Of a DNA stretch of 64,000 bases, positions 1 to 10,376 are shown piece after piece; the stretch's first letter is position 1; every line of letters starts with the position of its first letter. Both the position numbers and the translations under genes were made by a program. The notes beneath the pieces were generated by a model, which saw nothing but the letters and a program-made list of their open reading frames with translations, had not been told where the DNA came from and did not search any database. Origin of the DNA: Coturnix japonica (Eukaryota > Chordata > Aves > Galliformes > Phasianidae); contig NC_029542.1 of the NCBI RefSeq assembly GCF_001577835.2, positions 501,861-565,860 of the forward strand. The letters run 5' to 3'.

Positions 1-203
1 TTTGTCACCCACGCCCCTGTGCTTTGTCAAACCCAGGAATCCAGACTAGGGAGGACATGATGGCCCATCTTCCTCTGTGGAAAATGCAGATGGAAAGCTG
101 GTGGGGCATCCACCATGGCCATAGTGTTGACTCTATCCCTGTTTACTCCTGCGTGCTGTCAACCCCTTGGAACTATTCTGTTCCCCTCTTTTGACTCAAT
201 AAA
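1..203 (+). other. 3' UTR end of a feather keratin gene lying left of the window
   Basis: This stretch matches the 3' UTRs of the plus-strand keratin genes at 9210-9524, 17203-17517 and 27324-27629, including the shared block around a CCAGGAATCCAGACTAGGGA motif. It ends in an AATAAA polyadenylation signal at 198-203. No keratin coding sequence is inside the window here, so the gene body lies upstream of position 1. Downstream DNA to about 640 is the shared 3' flank, also found at 28042-28456. The identification is by similarity within the window. Confidence 0.85.
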
Positions 204-466
204 GATGTGTTGTATCTCAGTCTGTGCCTCAGCATCACTCCCTCTACTCTGCAAACACTCCAGCTCACAGCAGAAATCAGCTGCTTTGGAGACCTCAGAG
301 AAAGTGTGAGCCATTTGTGCACCCATCTCATTTCCCCATCAGGAATAACCTGGAAGAAAGAGCAGTTGGCTCCTGTGGGATGAAACTGCTACTACCACTT
401 GAAGAAAGTGTCCTTGAAGCCTACAGTTTCCCTGGCATTCATGCCCAGCCCTGCTGTCTCTATGTC

Positions 467-541
467 ACTGAATCATTCAATCTCAGAATAGATTGGGTTG
501 GAAGGGTCCACACACATCATCAGGTTCCAAGCCCCTGCCCT
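467..541 (-). repeat. CR1 3'-end remnant
   Basis: The sequence has the CR1 antisense signature (degraded AATCAxxxAATC, then GGTTGGAAGGG, then TTCCAAGCCCCTGCC). A paralogous copy sits at 28305-28380 in the same position relative to the upstream keratin 3' UTR, so it predates duplication of the array. Confidence 0.55.
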
Positions 542-684
542 TAAGAGGTCATGCTTTTGCACTATTGCCTCGAAGTTTGCACAGGATGGACAAGTCCAGG
601 CAAGTCCTGGGCAAGGGATGAGAAATCCTCTGTCTGAGGGACACAGATGAACAAGGTCAGGGGCAAGGAGAGAGAGAGAAGCTG

Positions 685-1265
685 CAGATGAATGGCTGTG
701 AATTGGTCTTTTGAGTGGACTTATCCTAAGATGGCCATTTCGGTGGTGTGTCTCACATGACTCTTACCGGGAATGTCACATAGGCAGCAAAAAGGAGGAT
801 AAAAGAGGGGTCAGCAAACATGCAGTTAGGTTTCCTGACATCGGATTCCTCACATCATGAACAAGAGGGGTCTCTGACATCAGATGCTTCATGACCGGAC
901 ACCTGCATGTGAAGATGATGTCTGCTTGCTGAAGAACAAGAAAGGTTTCTGCCATCAGATTCTAAAAAACATGATGCTTGTGTGCTGAAGAAGAACAAGA
1001 AGGTATCTGGCTTCAGATCCTTCGCAGCAGCTCTGCTACCAGCATACTCTTCTAGGCCTGCTGTGTGAGACTCTGCTTCTCCCTCCTCCACCTGCTCTGC
1101 GCTGCACCGGCTTGCTGCTTGTGGACAGCCACTCTGCTGTTCCTTCTGCTGCTGCTCTCCCCTGTGCTTTTGCCTTGGACCAATGGAATGACGTGTGATG
1201 GGACACTGCTGCATCCGGGTTGTGACTGTCACTGCTTTACGCAGTTCTTGCTTTCTTCCTACCTT
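685..1265. other. Array-specific DNA, possible degraded LTR-like segment
   Basis: Positions 685-830 share a diverged copy at 9942-10105, each with a TATA-like run (AGGATAAAAGAGGGGTC here) followed by a related block. The layout hints at an old LTR promoter region, but I see no clear termini or target duplications. The rest (830-1265) has no recognised match in the window and no credible gene. Confidence 0.25.
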
Positions 1266-1267
1266 TC

Positions 1268-1362
1268 CTCAGAAATATGAGAAACCTGTCTACCAGTGAG
1301 GACTGAGGCAATGAACTCTACAACTGCCTCAGACTTCTCCATATCAGTCATAGCCAGAGATA
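1268..1362 (-). repeat. CR1 fragment, antisense
   Basis: The GAGGACTGAGGCAATGAACT...CCTCAGACTTCT pattern is the reverse complement of a region of CR1 ORF2. The same junction recurs at about 20190-20285, so the CR1 piece was present before the two array units separated. Confidence 0.6.
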
Positions 1363-1368
1363 ATTTTC

Positions 1369-1730
1369 TGTGGAGAGTTTTATTGACAACTGCCTAGATG
1401 AGAAGGGTCACGTACACATTGTGCAGCTGACCAAGCAGCCATGCCACTTGCAAGGACAACGAGAACAATGGGATGTGTGATGGTGGTGAGAAGTTGGCCA
1501 GGGCTTTGGGAACTCAGCAAGGGAGTAGCTATCAGGATAATAACTACAAGTTACAAAGATAGTTGGGGTAGCATGTAATTGGGAACCAATTATGAGCTCT
1601 GCTTTTGCACTATGTATGAGCTAATTATCTGCATTATAAATGTACACGTAGCCGAAGCAATAAACAAGATTAGCTGATCATATGTCAATGACAGGTATGG
1701 TAGTTTGCTTTTCTCACGCCGTCTCCGACA
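1369..1730 (+). mobile_element. Solo LTR, endogenous retrovirus fossil
   Basis: This is a 362-bp element that starts TGTGGAG and ends CTCCGACA, so it has TG...CA termini with imperfect inverted repeats. It is flanked by 6-bp direct repeats ATTTTC (1363-1368 and 1731-1736). The duplicated array unit carries the uninterrupted site at about 20278-20292, which proves insertion. Inside are a TATA-like ATTATAAAT near 1633 and an AATAAA near 1659, as expected for a plus-strand LTR. No internal viral region is present. The 6-bp duplication and the promoter layout suggest an alpharetrovirus-like (class II) origin. It is younger than the unit duplication. Confidence 0.75.
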
Positions 1731-2602
1731 ATTTTCTAGACAAAAGTCCATATGGTGCCATCTTCTTTTGAAAGCTGTGGCTGAAACAGCCACAGGAATA
1801 CATCACACTTTTAGAACTTTCAGGGCAGCATCAGTTCCCTCTCTGTTTCCCACTCTGCAACCCCACAGAGCAGGCTACGATCTCACTGGGATGGACTTAA
1901 CTTTCCTCACGACAACACAGTTTGTGCTGTGATGTAGGTTGAGGTCAGTACAGATTTGATTACAACTCCAGAGGGGGAAATTACAAATATCACATTTCTT
2001 TAACAGTTGCTGATCACAATCTGAGTAGGCCTGCTCTTGAGATTGTTCTCTACCATCCTACTTTCTGTGATCTGCGCCACATTCTCTCTCACTTGCCATG
2101 TGCCCAATCTGAGATCTTGTGTCTGTCTTCCTCATCAGCAGTCCTGAGCATAGTCCGGCTCTCGCGTCCTACATGGCTATCATCTTTGGATTTCTGGAAC
2201 CATCAATTCGAGTACATTACCAACTACAGTCTTGTTTTTCTCCTCGGGCAGTTGATTGATAGAAGATAGAAGGCGTGGTAACTTCCCTTCCTTTCCCTCT
2301 GGGCCAATTACAACTTCTTTTCAGTGTTCTGAATATCCTTAGAAGTCCAACATTCACCTGTTGCTTCTTCTCAAGAAGGTACTGCTTTATTTTTCTAAGA
2401 TTAAACAATTAGTTAAGAACAACACCCTAGAACCAGTCCCAGGGCAGTGTGGAGGATGGCATGGTGGGTGGGAGGGTATGGGCAGGTGTATGCTAATACT
2501 GTCTCCTCCCATAGTTTCAAACATCAACACAAAAAAGCGTGGAATCCTTGAACACTGATAGAATAGTTGAAGGTGTGACGCTGGACTCCTTCTACGTAAG
2601 AA

Positions 2603-2900
2603 TATTCACAGAATCACAGAAACACAGCATTGTAGAGGTTGGAAAGGACCTTTAGAGAGCATCAAGACCAACTGTCCCATGTGAGCATGTTCCCTAAAGC
2701 AGGTAGTACAGCTAGATGTGCAGACAGGTCTTGAATAACTCCACAGAAGGAGACTCCACAACCTCCACAAACTGCCTGTTCCACAGCTTCATCAACAATA
2801 TTCATACTTTTGGTACTTCCATAGCAATGCCAGAGTTCCAGTTTCCCACACTGTGCAGGATCCTGGCCTGCACCTAACAAATGAATGTTAACACCATTTT
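2603..2900 (-). repeat. CR1 3'-end copy, antisense
   Basis: It opens with the octamer-like ACAGAATCACAGAAACACAG and GGTTGGAAAGGACC, then follows the CR1 3' UTR in reverse. The same insertion is at 21142-21425, so it predates that duplication; the middle array unit lacks this stretch. Confidence 0.75.
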
Positions 2901-3900
2901 GCACACTCCACAGGAGGAAAATTTAACAGGATTTGATGACCACCATGATAACAGACACACAAACTAAACCTCAGAGGCAACTCTCAACAGGATCTCTCAC
3001 CAGAAGAGGCAAGAGAAAGCTGTTCAAGTAGAACAGGTCATTTGGAGAGGGAAGCCAGATTTCCACATAAGGAATCTCAGGACAGAGGATAGCATGAGCT
3101 ACACTGCTCAACAAGCCATCAAAATGAAAGTAAAACTGGAAGAAGAAGACACAAAAATCATATAAATGAATCTGAAAGTGCACCATACCAACAGCGACTG
3201 TAGGATCTTTCAAATCAAACAATAGGAAGAGAACCTCTCTGTCATCCCACAAGCTTGCATCTCACGTGTTGATAAACTGTTGCCAACCTTGAAGAAAACA
3301 AGTCTTCCTCCTTGCCTACACAGATCAGTATGCCATGTAATGAGACAGTGCCTTTCTGTGCAAGAGACAGATGCCAATGACCCAAAATCATGAAACCATG
3401 ACAACAGAGAACCACAGATGTACAGCACATGGCTTCCTCTGTGTGGCAACAGGGAGTACATGTGGCAGTGGGCTGAATTACCTGCATCAGCCCTAGAGGA
3501 CAGAGCACTGGAACTGCACTGAAAATTAGTAACCAGAAGGTCACAGTTTCTCAGTTTCTACTGAGCTGATCCACAGAGTGAGTAGAAGGCCTGTTCTTAT
3601 GTCTGATCCGAACAAAGGGACTTCATATTTCCATTTGCATGATTATGTGATGGATACTCTAATCGGGATCATTTTGACAAGTGGGTTCGTCTCATTTCAC
3701 CTAGCCCTATTGTAATCTCTGTATCATAGAGGGTGAGGAGTTACCAAGACTCTCGAGGGATCTTGTTTGGATAATGGGGATATTGCACTAGCTTATAGGG
3801 CCATTCAGGAGCTCTACAAGGAAGTGCAGCGTCCATCAGCAAAGGCTGCAGAGACACTTGCAAACAAGGAAGTGGAGCTGCTGAACAGACACGGGAAGCA

Positions 3901-4075
3901 CAGTGTGCCCTGGTGGCGCAGTGGTTAAGGACACCGCCTTGCAACACTGGGGCCCGGAGTTCGAATCACCCCTGTGGCGCAAGTGGTGTAAGTGCCGCTC
4001 TGCTACACAGAGGCTCGAATCCTGGGGGCTGGACTCGATGATCTCTAAGGTCCCTTCCAACCCGCACGAGACTAT
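3901..4075 (+). mobile_element. Dimeric tRNA-derived SINE with CR1-like 3' tail
   Basis: The 175-bp insert is flanked by 6-bp direct repeats GAAGCA (3895-3900, 4076-4081). Paralogous units around 10975-10995 and 22376-22395 show the empty site. Two tandem tRNA-like units are visible. The first has A box TGGCGCAGTGG (3914-3924) and B box AGTTCGAATCA (3958-3968); the second has A-like TGGCGCAAGTGG (3975-3986) and B box GGCTCGAATCC (4012-4022). From about 4024 the sequence follows the CR1 3' end (GGACTCGATGATCTCTAAGG, TCCCTTCCAACCC) and stops at a single octamer-like GAGACTAT. The structure implies Pol III transcription and mobilisation by CR1 reverse transcriptase; family name unknown to me. 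Confidence 0.8.
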
Positions 4076-5028
4076 GAAGCAGCTGGCCACCAACACACAG
4101 GTTCTGCCAGGGCCCACTTAGAAGCTGTCTTGATGACGCACAGACCTCACGGCACATACAGCTTTTGTACCCTCAACAGCAGAGTCCCAAAAGAAGAATC
4201 AATCTAAAGATAACCCCTCCCAAAAAAAATGGTGACTCCCTTTGAAATGGAAAAACAACAAAAACACAAAAAGCATCCTGGAATAGAAGAGCAGGAGTGT
4301 ATCCAGGAGCTCAAGTGCTACGGCATTCTGCATCTGCTCACTTCTCAGATGACAGTAATTCTGGCAACATGTACTCAGATGTGAACCTCTTATATAGACA
4401 GACATAGTCATAATAGTAAGTTCGTAACAGTGCCGTTTCATAACAGGTAAGAGTTTTCCTCCCAGGAAGCTACAGCTCCACCAGTAGTGGTAGGTTCAAG
4501 TCAACACTCCTGGTGTCTTATAACTTGTTCAATAACAACACTCAATACTACTTCCAATAATGAACCGTAGAGAAACTTCTCCCTCCCAGATAACATGGTA
4601 CAAGCCAACAATAGGAGAATGGCAGAACACAGAAACAATGATAAGATGCAGTCATATTTAATAACAAAAATATGGTGGTGGCTCATGCAGGAACACCAGC
4701 CACAGAATGAACAGAGGGCAATGTGTGAAGCTGGTAGATGGACTGCTGTTGCTGTCCAGCCTGCTCTCTTCCACAGAGGAGAAGACAAGCCAGGACTGCC
4801 TACACGGGCTTCTGAGAGAATGGCTGCCGCCTGGAAAGTCAGAATGGTGAGCAGTAATTGACACCGAAGGAAAACAGAATGGAAAAAGGAAATGGTCAGT
4901 TCATGGATCAGAGTGTTGGTGTGACTGAGCTGGTTCCAGTGTTCTGTCTCAAGTTCCTTAAGACTTCGTGAGACGACCTGGGGATTTTCCTCCAGGCGCC
5001 ATCCGCTTTAAGCAGGGGAAGACTCCTG

Positions 5029-5322
5029 CTAGCTGTAGCGGCTGCCTAAGCCAGAGAGACCAAAGCCTCCAGAGGAGATGGGCACACCCTCAGAGCTGAG
5101 GATGCTGCCAACCGCAGCAGAGGTGGAGGATCCCACGGCGGTGTTCTGCGGGAAGGAGCTGAGGATGGGTCCGGGCAGGGTCACCACCACAGGAGAGGGC
5201 TGGATGAAGACGTTGGAGTCCTGGCACTGCCTGACGCAGGGCTCATTGCAGCTGTTGGCCAGCGGGGTCGGGCCGCAGGGCTGGCAGGGCAGGCGGGGCA
5301 GGCACTGGTCAAGGCAGGACAT
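5029..5322 (-). CDS. Feather beta-keratin, C-terminally shortened copy
   Basis: This encodes 97 residues of a corneous beta-protein, which packs into feather filaments. The start is the conserved MSCLDQC after the exon-2 acceptor (exon 2 begins at 5343). The Cys-rich head ([19 protein letters not shown]) and the beta-sheet core ([20 protein letters not shown]) are intact. The Gly/Ser/Tyr tail ends SGLGSRYS at an early stop, so the usual terminal residues with their Cys are missing because of small indels compared with the sister genes. Exon 1 is noncoding (donor at 5707/5706, TATA box 5766-5773), giving a 5' UTR intron of about 360 bp. A likely ATTAAA poly(A) signal is at 4657-4662. It pairs head-to-head with the plus gene at 9210. 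It may be functional, or the change may be a sequencing error. Confidence 0.85.
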   Translation of the reverse strand: MSCLDQCLPRLPCQPCGPTPLANSCNEPCVRQCQDSNVFIQPSPVVVTLPGPILSSFPQNTAVGSSTSAAVGSILSSEGVPISSGGFGLSGLGSRYS

Positions 5323-5765
5323 GTCTGGTGTCTGGAGGGGCACCTGTTGGGATAGATGGTCAGGAGGACAGAGAAGTGAGTGAGCAACAGCCTGCCATCC
5401 CATCAGGAGAGAGTCAAGGCATTATTCTGGCTAAATATATGGAGGCTCTGTAAGAAAACCCATGGTCTTCTCCTTCCCCACTGCATAAAAACAGACCAGA
5501 AAAGCCAGGCACAAACAGGTCAGTGCCTAGCCTACTGATCAGGAGACACCTCTGGCAAGAACCAGCATCTCTCCATGACACACGTGCTGCCCCTTTCCCA
5601 CTAACAGAACTGCCTGATCTCCCAATGCACAACATAACATGGTGGCACTTGTACATGCAGAGAAATCCCAAAACAAGGACAGGCTGCGAAAGGGCTGTAG
5701 ACTCACCTTGTTCCCAGGGAGTTGGAGGCAAGTGGAGTGGATGACTGAGTGAGGAGTTGGACCTG

Positions 5766-5851
5766 CTTTTATATGATTCCAACACTGCCCCAAGCCCACA
5801 CTCACTCTGCACAGACTGTAATTATCCATGAGACTCACCTCTAATGCAAAT
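5766..5851 (-). promoter_or_regulatory. Keratin promoter: TATA box and octamer
   Basis: Reading on the minus strand, TATAAAAG is at 5773-5766 and an octamer ATTTGCAT lies about 75 bp upstream at 5851-5844. The same pair, similarly spaced, stands before most other keratin genes here. The octamer is the classic POU-factor site; its role in this array is inferred. Confidence 0.65.
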
Positions 5852-5859
5852 TTTCACTC

Positions 5860-6880
5860 CTAATGGCACAGGTTGGGTTTTTGATTTCTGTCAACTGTGA
5901 CATTTCATTTCCTTCTTTCTGACCTTCACAAATTGGCTGTGGAGACACCTTTCATGTTCCACAATGAGAAGTACAAAGAGTTTCCCTGCAGAAACACATC
6001 ACCTTGGGTTTAAGATGCATCCAAAGTGCTGGAGGGATTCTGCGCTGCAGGCACAGCACGCGTATGAGGGGAAATGACATGACCTTATTTGTAACAATCT
6101 TATCAGCAAGGAAGCCATATCCTCCTGTCAATGCAGCCCTGTCCTGGACATTCAGAGTCTTCTTTTTCTGGAAACTCTTTTTTCCTCCTTGCTCATCTCT
6201 GTGAAAAGGAAGGTGGACTGTTCTGCTGCTTTCAAATCCCTTTGCACACAAAGGCAATTGTTCTGGGAACATGTTTGAATGTTTGATTGACTGATGATGC
6301 CTTTCGTAACAGGGTCTGGGGTCATTAACCTACTCATGCCATCAGCTATTTGATGCAAGTACAACATACTTTTCCCGAGCCCTGTAATTACCTAAAAAGC
6401 CCCATGGAATCTGGTCTCTACAGTAGATGGCTGTGCTGGTTTTGTGGACAGAGCATAGGTACCCCTCTTCTCAGGGAAGGATTCTCCATGTTTGTGTAGG
6501 ATTCTTCCCAGTGTGGTCTTTAGTCCTACAAACTATACGCCTGCTGGGGAGGCCTCATGCCAATACAGTGGCTAATGGCCAATCCAAAATCAGATTCAAA
6601 ATTGACATTTCTCAGGAGAGATCCTTCATGATGCCTGGCTTCCATAGATATTTTCTTGCACTTTCAGAACATGTCCCAGCTGTCCCCATGTTTGCAGGGC
6701 AGGACAGTGTTTTCTTCATCCAGCCAGGATACCTCGCCTACTTCTTGGTGTAAAGGGAGAACTTATGTTACTATGCCCTTCTTGATCACCTACAGTCCAA
6801 GAACAACCCCAGCTAGCCAGCAGCTTCAGGACCCAGCATTCCATGCTCATTAGAGGAGAGCACACTACCGCAACAGTGCT
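5860..6880. other. Shared upstream DNA of head-to-head keratin pair
   Basis: There is no gene. The sequence is conserved with 14180-15190 and 24250-25270, showing that the upstream region duplicated together with the keratin pair. It may hold enhancers, but I see no individual site I would name. Confidence 0.5.
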
Positions 6881-7440
6881 GCTTTTCACAAGGCTGAGGA
6901 AGGCACATTCAGGCCGTTCTTCAACAGCTTCACTATAATCATTTTATTGAGGACAGTGTCAAAAGCCATACTAAATTCCAGCAAGAATTTCTTCCATTCT
7001 CTTCCCCATCCACAAGGCTATGTATTTTGGTGTAGACAATTCACAGCTTAGTCAGACCATGATATGTCCACAGTAAATCCATGCTGATTACTGCGTCTGA
7101 TGCATTCACCCTTCATGTGCCAGGAAACAATTCTCACAATGCACTATTTCAGCAGCTCCATAGGACTGAGACGTACTGTCCTGTAGCTCCTCTGCTCCTC
7201 CTTGGTCATCATAAACAGGACTGCCATGCACTTTTCCCCCAGACTTCGGGGCACTTTTCCCAACCACCAACATACGTTTTTCAAGAGTGGAATGTTCCCA
7301 CAGCATCAGTGACGATGCATCTCGTCACAGGACAAATTAAGGCTAATGAGTTTATCCAAATATTCATTTTCCTCACTGATTTCCTTATCAAATGGGTAAC
7401 AAATAAGATAGCATCCAGTTTTGTCTCCTTGCCCTGAAGC
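6880..7440 (-). repeat. Old CR1-like LINE fragment, antisense
   Basis: Degraded phrases of the CR1 reverse-transcriptase region in reverse can be read: TGTCAAAAGCCATACTAAA, GTAAATCCATGCTGATTACT and GACTGAGACGTACTGTCCTGTAG. Equivalent blocks are at 15190-15640 and 25270-25720, so it was there before the array duplicated and is now strongly decayed. Confidence 0.5.
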
Positions 7441-8754
7441 AACGGGCGTTCTAAAGACCACTCATGCTTGGCCTAAGAAGAAACAAAGGAAACAACTCAG
7501 TTGCAAATCAGCATTTTTCAGTAGCTTCAGATGAACTAGGACTCCCATTTTCCGTAGGGAGAAACACCATTAAGATCCTTGTTCTAGAATTTTTTTTCTT
7601 GTTGCACCTTTATGTCCTTAGCCATGTGCAGACACTATCTATGAGCTTTTTCATCCCAAGATCGCACTTACTGTTACCATGTTCCAGAAGCTCATAGTCC
7701 TGGCAATGAGATTGAAAGCCAGTTCTTTCATACCACACAATACAGCCCTACTTTCTCAGGCATCATCACTCAACATCATGAAAGCTTCCTCGGAGCGATG
7801 ATAACATTCTAGTAACTTGATTATCCTCTAAGTGTCCTCAGTGTATGTCCTCTTCCCGTCCGGATCATCCCAGAAATTCAACTAACTCAGGAGAGTCCTA
7901 AAACTACATATATATATTGTTAGTGTTCACAATATATAGATTCTCCGCTCTCTCCAGTTTCACATAGTCTAATATACATCACGTGCAATAAAGAGATATA
8001 CAACTCAAATCCTCTCCTCTCCCTTGTTTTTCTCCCTCCCCAGATCCTCTTCCCTCCAGGACCTTAACTGAGACTTTATGTCAACAAGCAAATTCCTGAA
8101 AAAGGAACAATACCTGCTCTCCAGAAGTCAAAGGGTAATGAGGCTAGTCAGTCCTCCTCTCTCCTGTCGCACTCTTAAATCTGTTATACTTGCATCCGAT
8201 CATTCAGAAAACACCTGGAAAGCCAATGCTCGCTCCCAAGCATATCAAATAGGAAGCGGTATTCGCACACTTCCGCTTACTCAGTGTGAATTGTGAGGTA
8301 CTGAAAAAACAACTCTCTTCACAGAGCTCCATCATTATTGGGAGAAGAAGGCTACGTGTCACACTAAGTAAACAAAAACTCCCGTTTGCTAATGCCCGGA
8401 TAAAGCAGTTGTTCAAGCTCAGGATATCATGGGGATGACATTGGAACGTCTGCGAGCCCCATACCACTGATTGGTGGGTAGACGAAAGGATGGGAATTCA
8501 GGAAACACCTGTAGCAAATGAGTGGGAAAGGATTCACGCAGCTGTCATGGTTTTCTATGACTTTACAAGATACTGTGAGGAAAGTACAACCCTTTTCTCA
8601 GTTTTTTATGAGTCGGCCGACACCATTCCATGAGAAATCTCATCACACTAACAGCACTGAAAGAAGTTACGCCTGAAAAAGATACAGCCATGACAGAAAA
8701 TAGAATATGATAATGGACAAAGTTGATCCCGGAATTTTGTGCCATCAGAGGATT

Positions 8755-8915
8755 ATTTGCATAATTTTGCAGGCTGTGTCTCTTTGGAAAATTACTGCTT
8801 TCTTAGATGACTGCTGGTCCTGCAGCCAGCATACAAGCAGTTAAAAGCTGGTCTCCCATCTCTCTCTTTTCTTCTTCCAACTCATCTCTGGCTCCCATCT
8901 CCCTGCCGGAACAGT
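8755..8915 (+). promoter_or_regulatory. Eroded keratin promoter and exon 1
   Basis: The octamer ATTTGCAT is intact (8755-8762). The TATA position reads GTTAAAAG (8840-8847) where sister genes have TATAAAAG. The exon 1 splice donor reads GTGATT (8914-8919) instead of GTGAGT. Alignment to 16701-16850 and 26808-26960 shows these are losses in this copy. Transcription of the downstream gene may be weak. Confidence 0.6.
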
Positions 8916-9209
8916 GATTCCCACAGTTCTTTCTCCACATTCTCTTCCTCCACAATTCCTCTGAGGTGTCTTTGCTGAGAGGTCCCCTGAGCCACAGGCA
9001 AGGGAGGATACTGAATGTGCCGGTCTGCCCTTGTCAGGGTCAGTGGCTAGTTAGGGAAGGAGAAGATCATAGTCTAACTTATACAGCTTCCATATCTGCA
9101 GCCAACACTGTGCTTTGGCTCTCTCCTGATGGGATGGCAGGCTGCTGCTCATTCTCCGCTTCCTTTGCATCACCCTCTCTCATAACAGGTGCCCCTCCAG
9201 ACAGCAGAC

Positions 9210-9524
9210 ATGTCCTGCTACGACCAGTGCCTGCCTCGCCTGCCCTGCCAGCCCTGCGGCCCGACTCCGCTGGCCAACAGCTGCAATGAGCCCTGCGTCA
9301 GGCAGTGCCAGGACTCCCACGTCGTCATCCAGCCCTCTCCCGTGGTGGTGACCCTGCCCGGACCCATCCTCAGCTCCTTCCCGCAGAACACCGCCGTGGG
9401 ATCCTCCACCTCCGCTGCCGTTGGCAGCATCCTCAGCTCTGAGGGTGTGCCCATCTCCTCTGGAGGCTTTGGCCTCTCCGGCTTAGGCAGCCGCTACAGT
9501 AGCAGGAATTTCTTCCCCTGCTAA
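9210..9524 (+). CDS. Feather beta-keratin (104 aa)
   Basis: This is a complete feather keratin frame. MSCYDQC begins 21 bp after the exon-2 acceptor (AG 9187-9188), as in the sister genes. Residues 1-30 are Cys-rich and likely form disulphides in the keratinised cell. The hydrophobic beta core follows ([20 protein letters not shown]), then a Ser/Gly-rich tail ending [10 protein letters not shown]; the Asn replaces the usual Arg. The 3' UTR runs to AATAAA at 9931-9936. It is the plus member of the first head-to-head pair with 5029-5322. The reading frame is intact although promoter and donor are degraded, so this could be a recently silenced or weakly used gene. Confidence 0.9.
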   Translation: MSCYDQCLPRLPCQPCGPTPLANSCNEPCVRQCQDSHVVIQPSPVVVTLPGPILSSFPQNTAVGSSTSAAVGSILSSEGVPISSGGFGLSGLGSRYSSRNFFPC

Positions 9525-9941
9525 AGCTGCTGGCATTGCCCTTGGACAAAGACCACCCTGGATGCAGAAGTTGGTAGCAGTCCTGCAGCAGACCATTGGA
9601 ATCTTGTTTTTACAGGGTCCAAACAATGCCACCAGCAATTGCAACGGAATAGGTCCAGCATGATCTCTCGGGAAGTCTTGTCTCTGTTTGCCCTTCCCCT
9701 GTTCTTCTCACTTCTTTTCCTCCTGGTGCATTCTTTGTCAACCATGCCCAAGTGGTCTCTTAACCCCAGGAATCCAGACTAGGGAGGACAAGATGGTAAA
9801 CCTCCCTCTGTGGAAAATGCAGATGGACAGCTAGTGGGACATCCACCATGGCCATAGTGTTGACTCCATCCCTGGATATTCCTGCATGTTGACCACCCTT
9901 TTGAATAATTCTTGTTCTCTATTTTGACTCAATAAAGTTGT

Positions 9942-10110
9942 GGTGCAGATGAATGATCGAGAAGTGTTCCTTTGTGTGGGCTTATCCTGAGGAAGACGGC
10001 CAAGTCAAGGCGGTGCTGCACATGATTCTTATGCAAGCATCCAGGAATATTATGATGGCAGGAAAAAAATTAAAAAGAATAAAAGAGGGATCAGCAACCA
10101 TGCCATTAGT
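9942..10110. other. Array DNA copy of 685-830, possible LTR-like remnant
   Basis: It resembles 685-830, including a GAATAAAAGAGGGATCAGCAA motif matching AGGATAAAAGAGGGGTCAGC. It directly follows the keratin poly(A) region, so the 3' flank found in the other units has been deleted here. Class is uncertain. Confidence 0.25.
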
Positions 10111-10355
10111 GTTTTTTCACAAATGAATCTCAGGACAGAGGAATGAAAGAGCTGCAGTGCTCAATGAGCCATCAAAATGAAAGTAAAACTGGTGTAAGAA
10201 GAAGACACAAAAATCAAATACACAAATCTGAAAGTACACCATACCAACAGCGACTGTAGGATTTTTCAAATCCAACCATAGGAAGAGAACCTCTCTATCA
10301 TCCCACATACTTGCATCTCATGTGTTGATAAACTGTTGTAAACCTTGAAGAAAAC

Positions 10356-10376
10356 AGAATCACAGAATCACACGGG
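10356..10376 (-). repeat. Tiny CR1 3'-tail insertion
   Basis: About 20 bp reading AGAATCACAGAATCACAC are present here and absent from the aligned sites at about 3297 and 21796. They are two copies of the reverse-complemented CR1 terminal octamer with almost nothing else, as expected for an extremely 5'-truncated insertion. Confidence 0.45.

Noticed and set aside
3901-4023. Functional tandem tRNA genes
   Set aside because: A and B boxes are present, but the halves do not fold into proper acceptor and anticodon arms by eye, and a CR1 tail with target repeats is attached.
3903-4121. 72-codon open frame over the SINE
   Set aside because: It spans the tRNA-like heads, the CR1-like tail and flank; there is no protein-like conservation, and a repeat explains it.
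5078-5383. Plus-strand 101-codon frame opposite a keratin CDS
   Set aside because: It is the antisense shadow of the keratin exon; the same mirror frame recurs at 9218-9454, 17211-17447 and 23511-23738.
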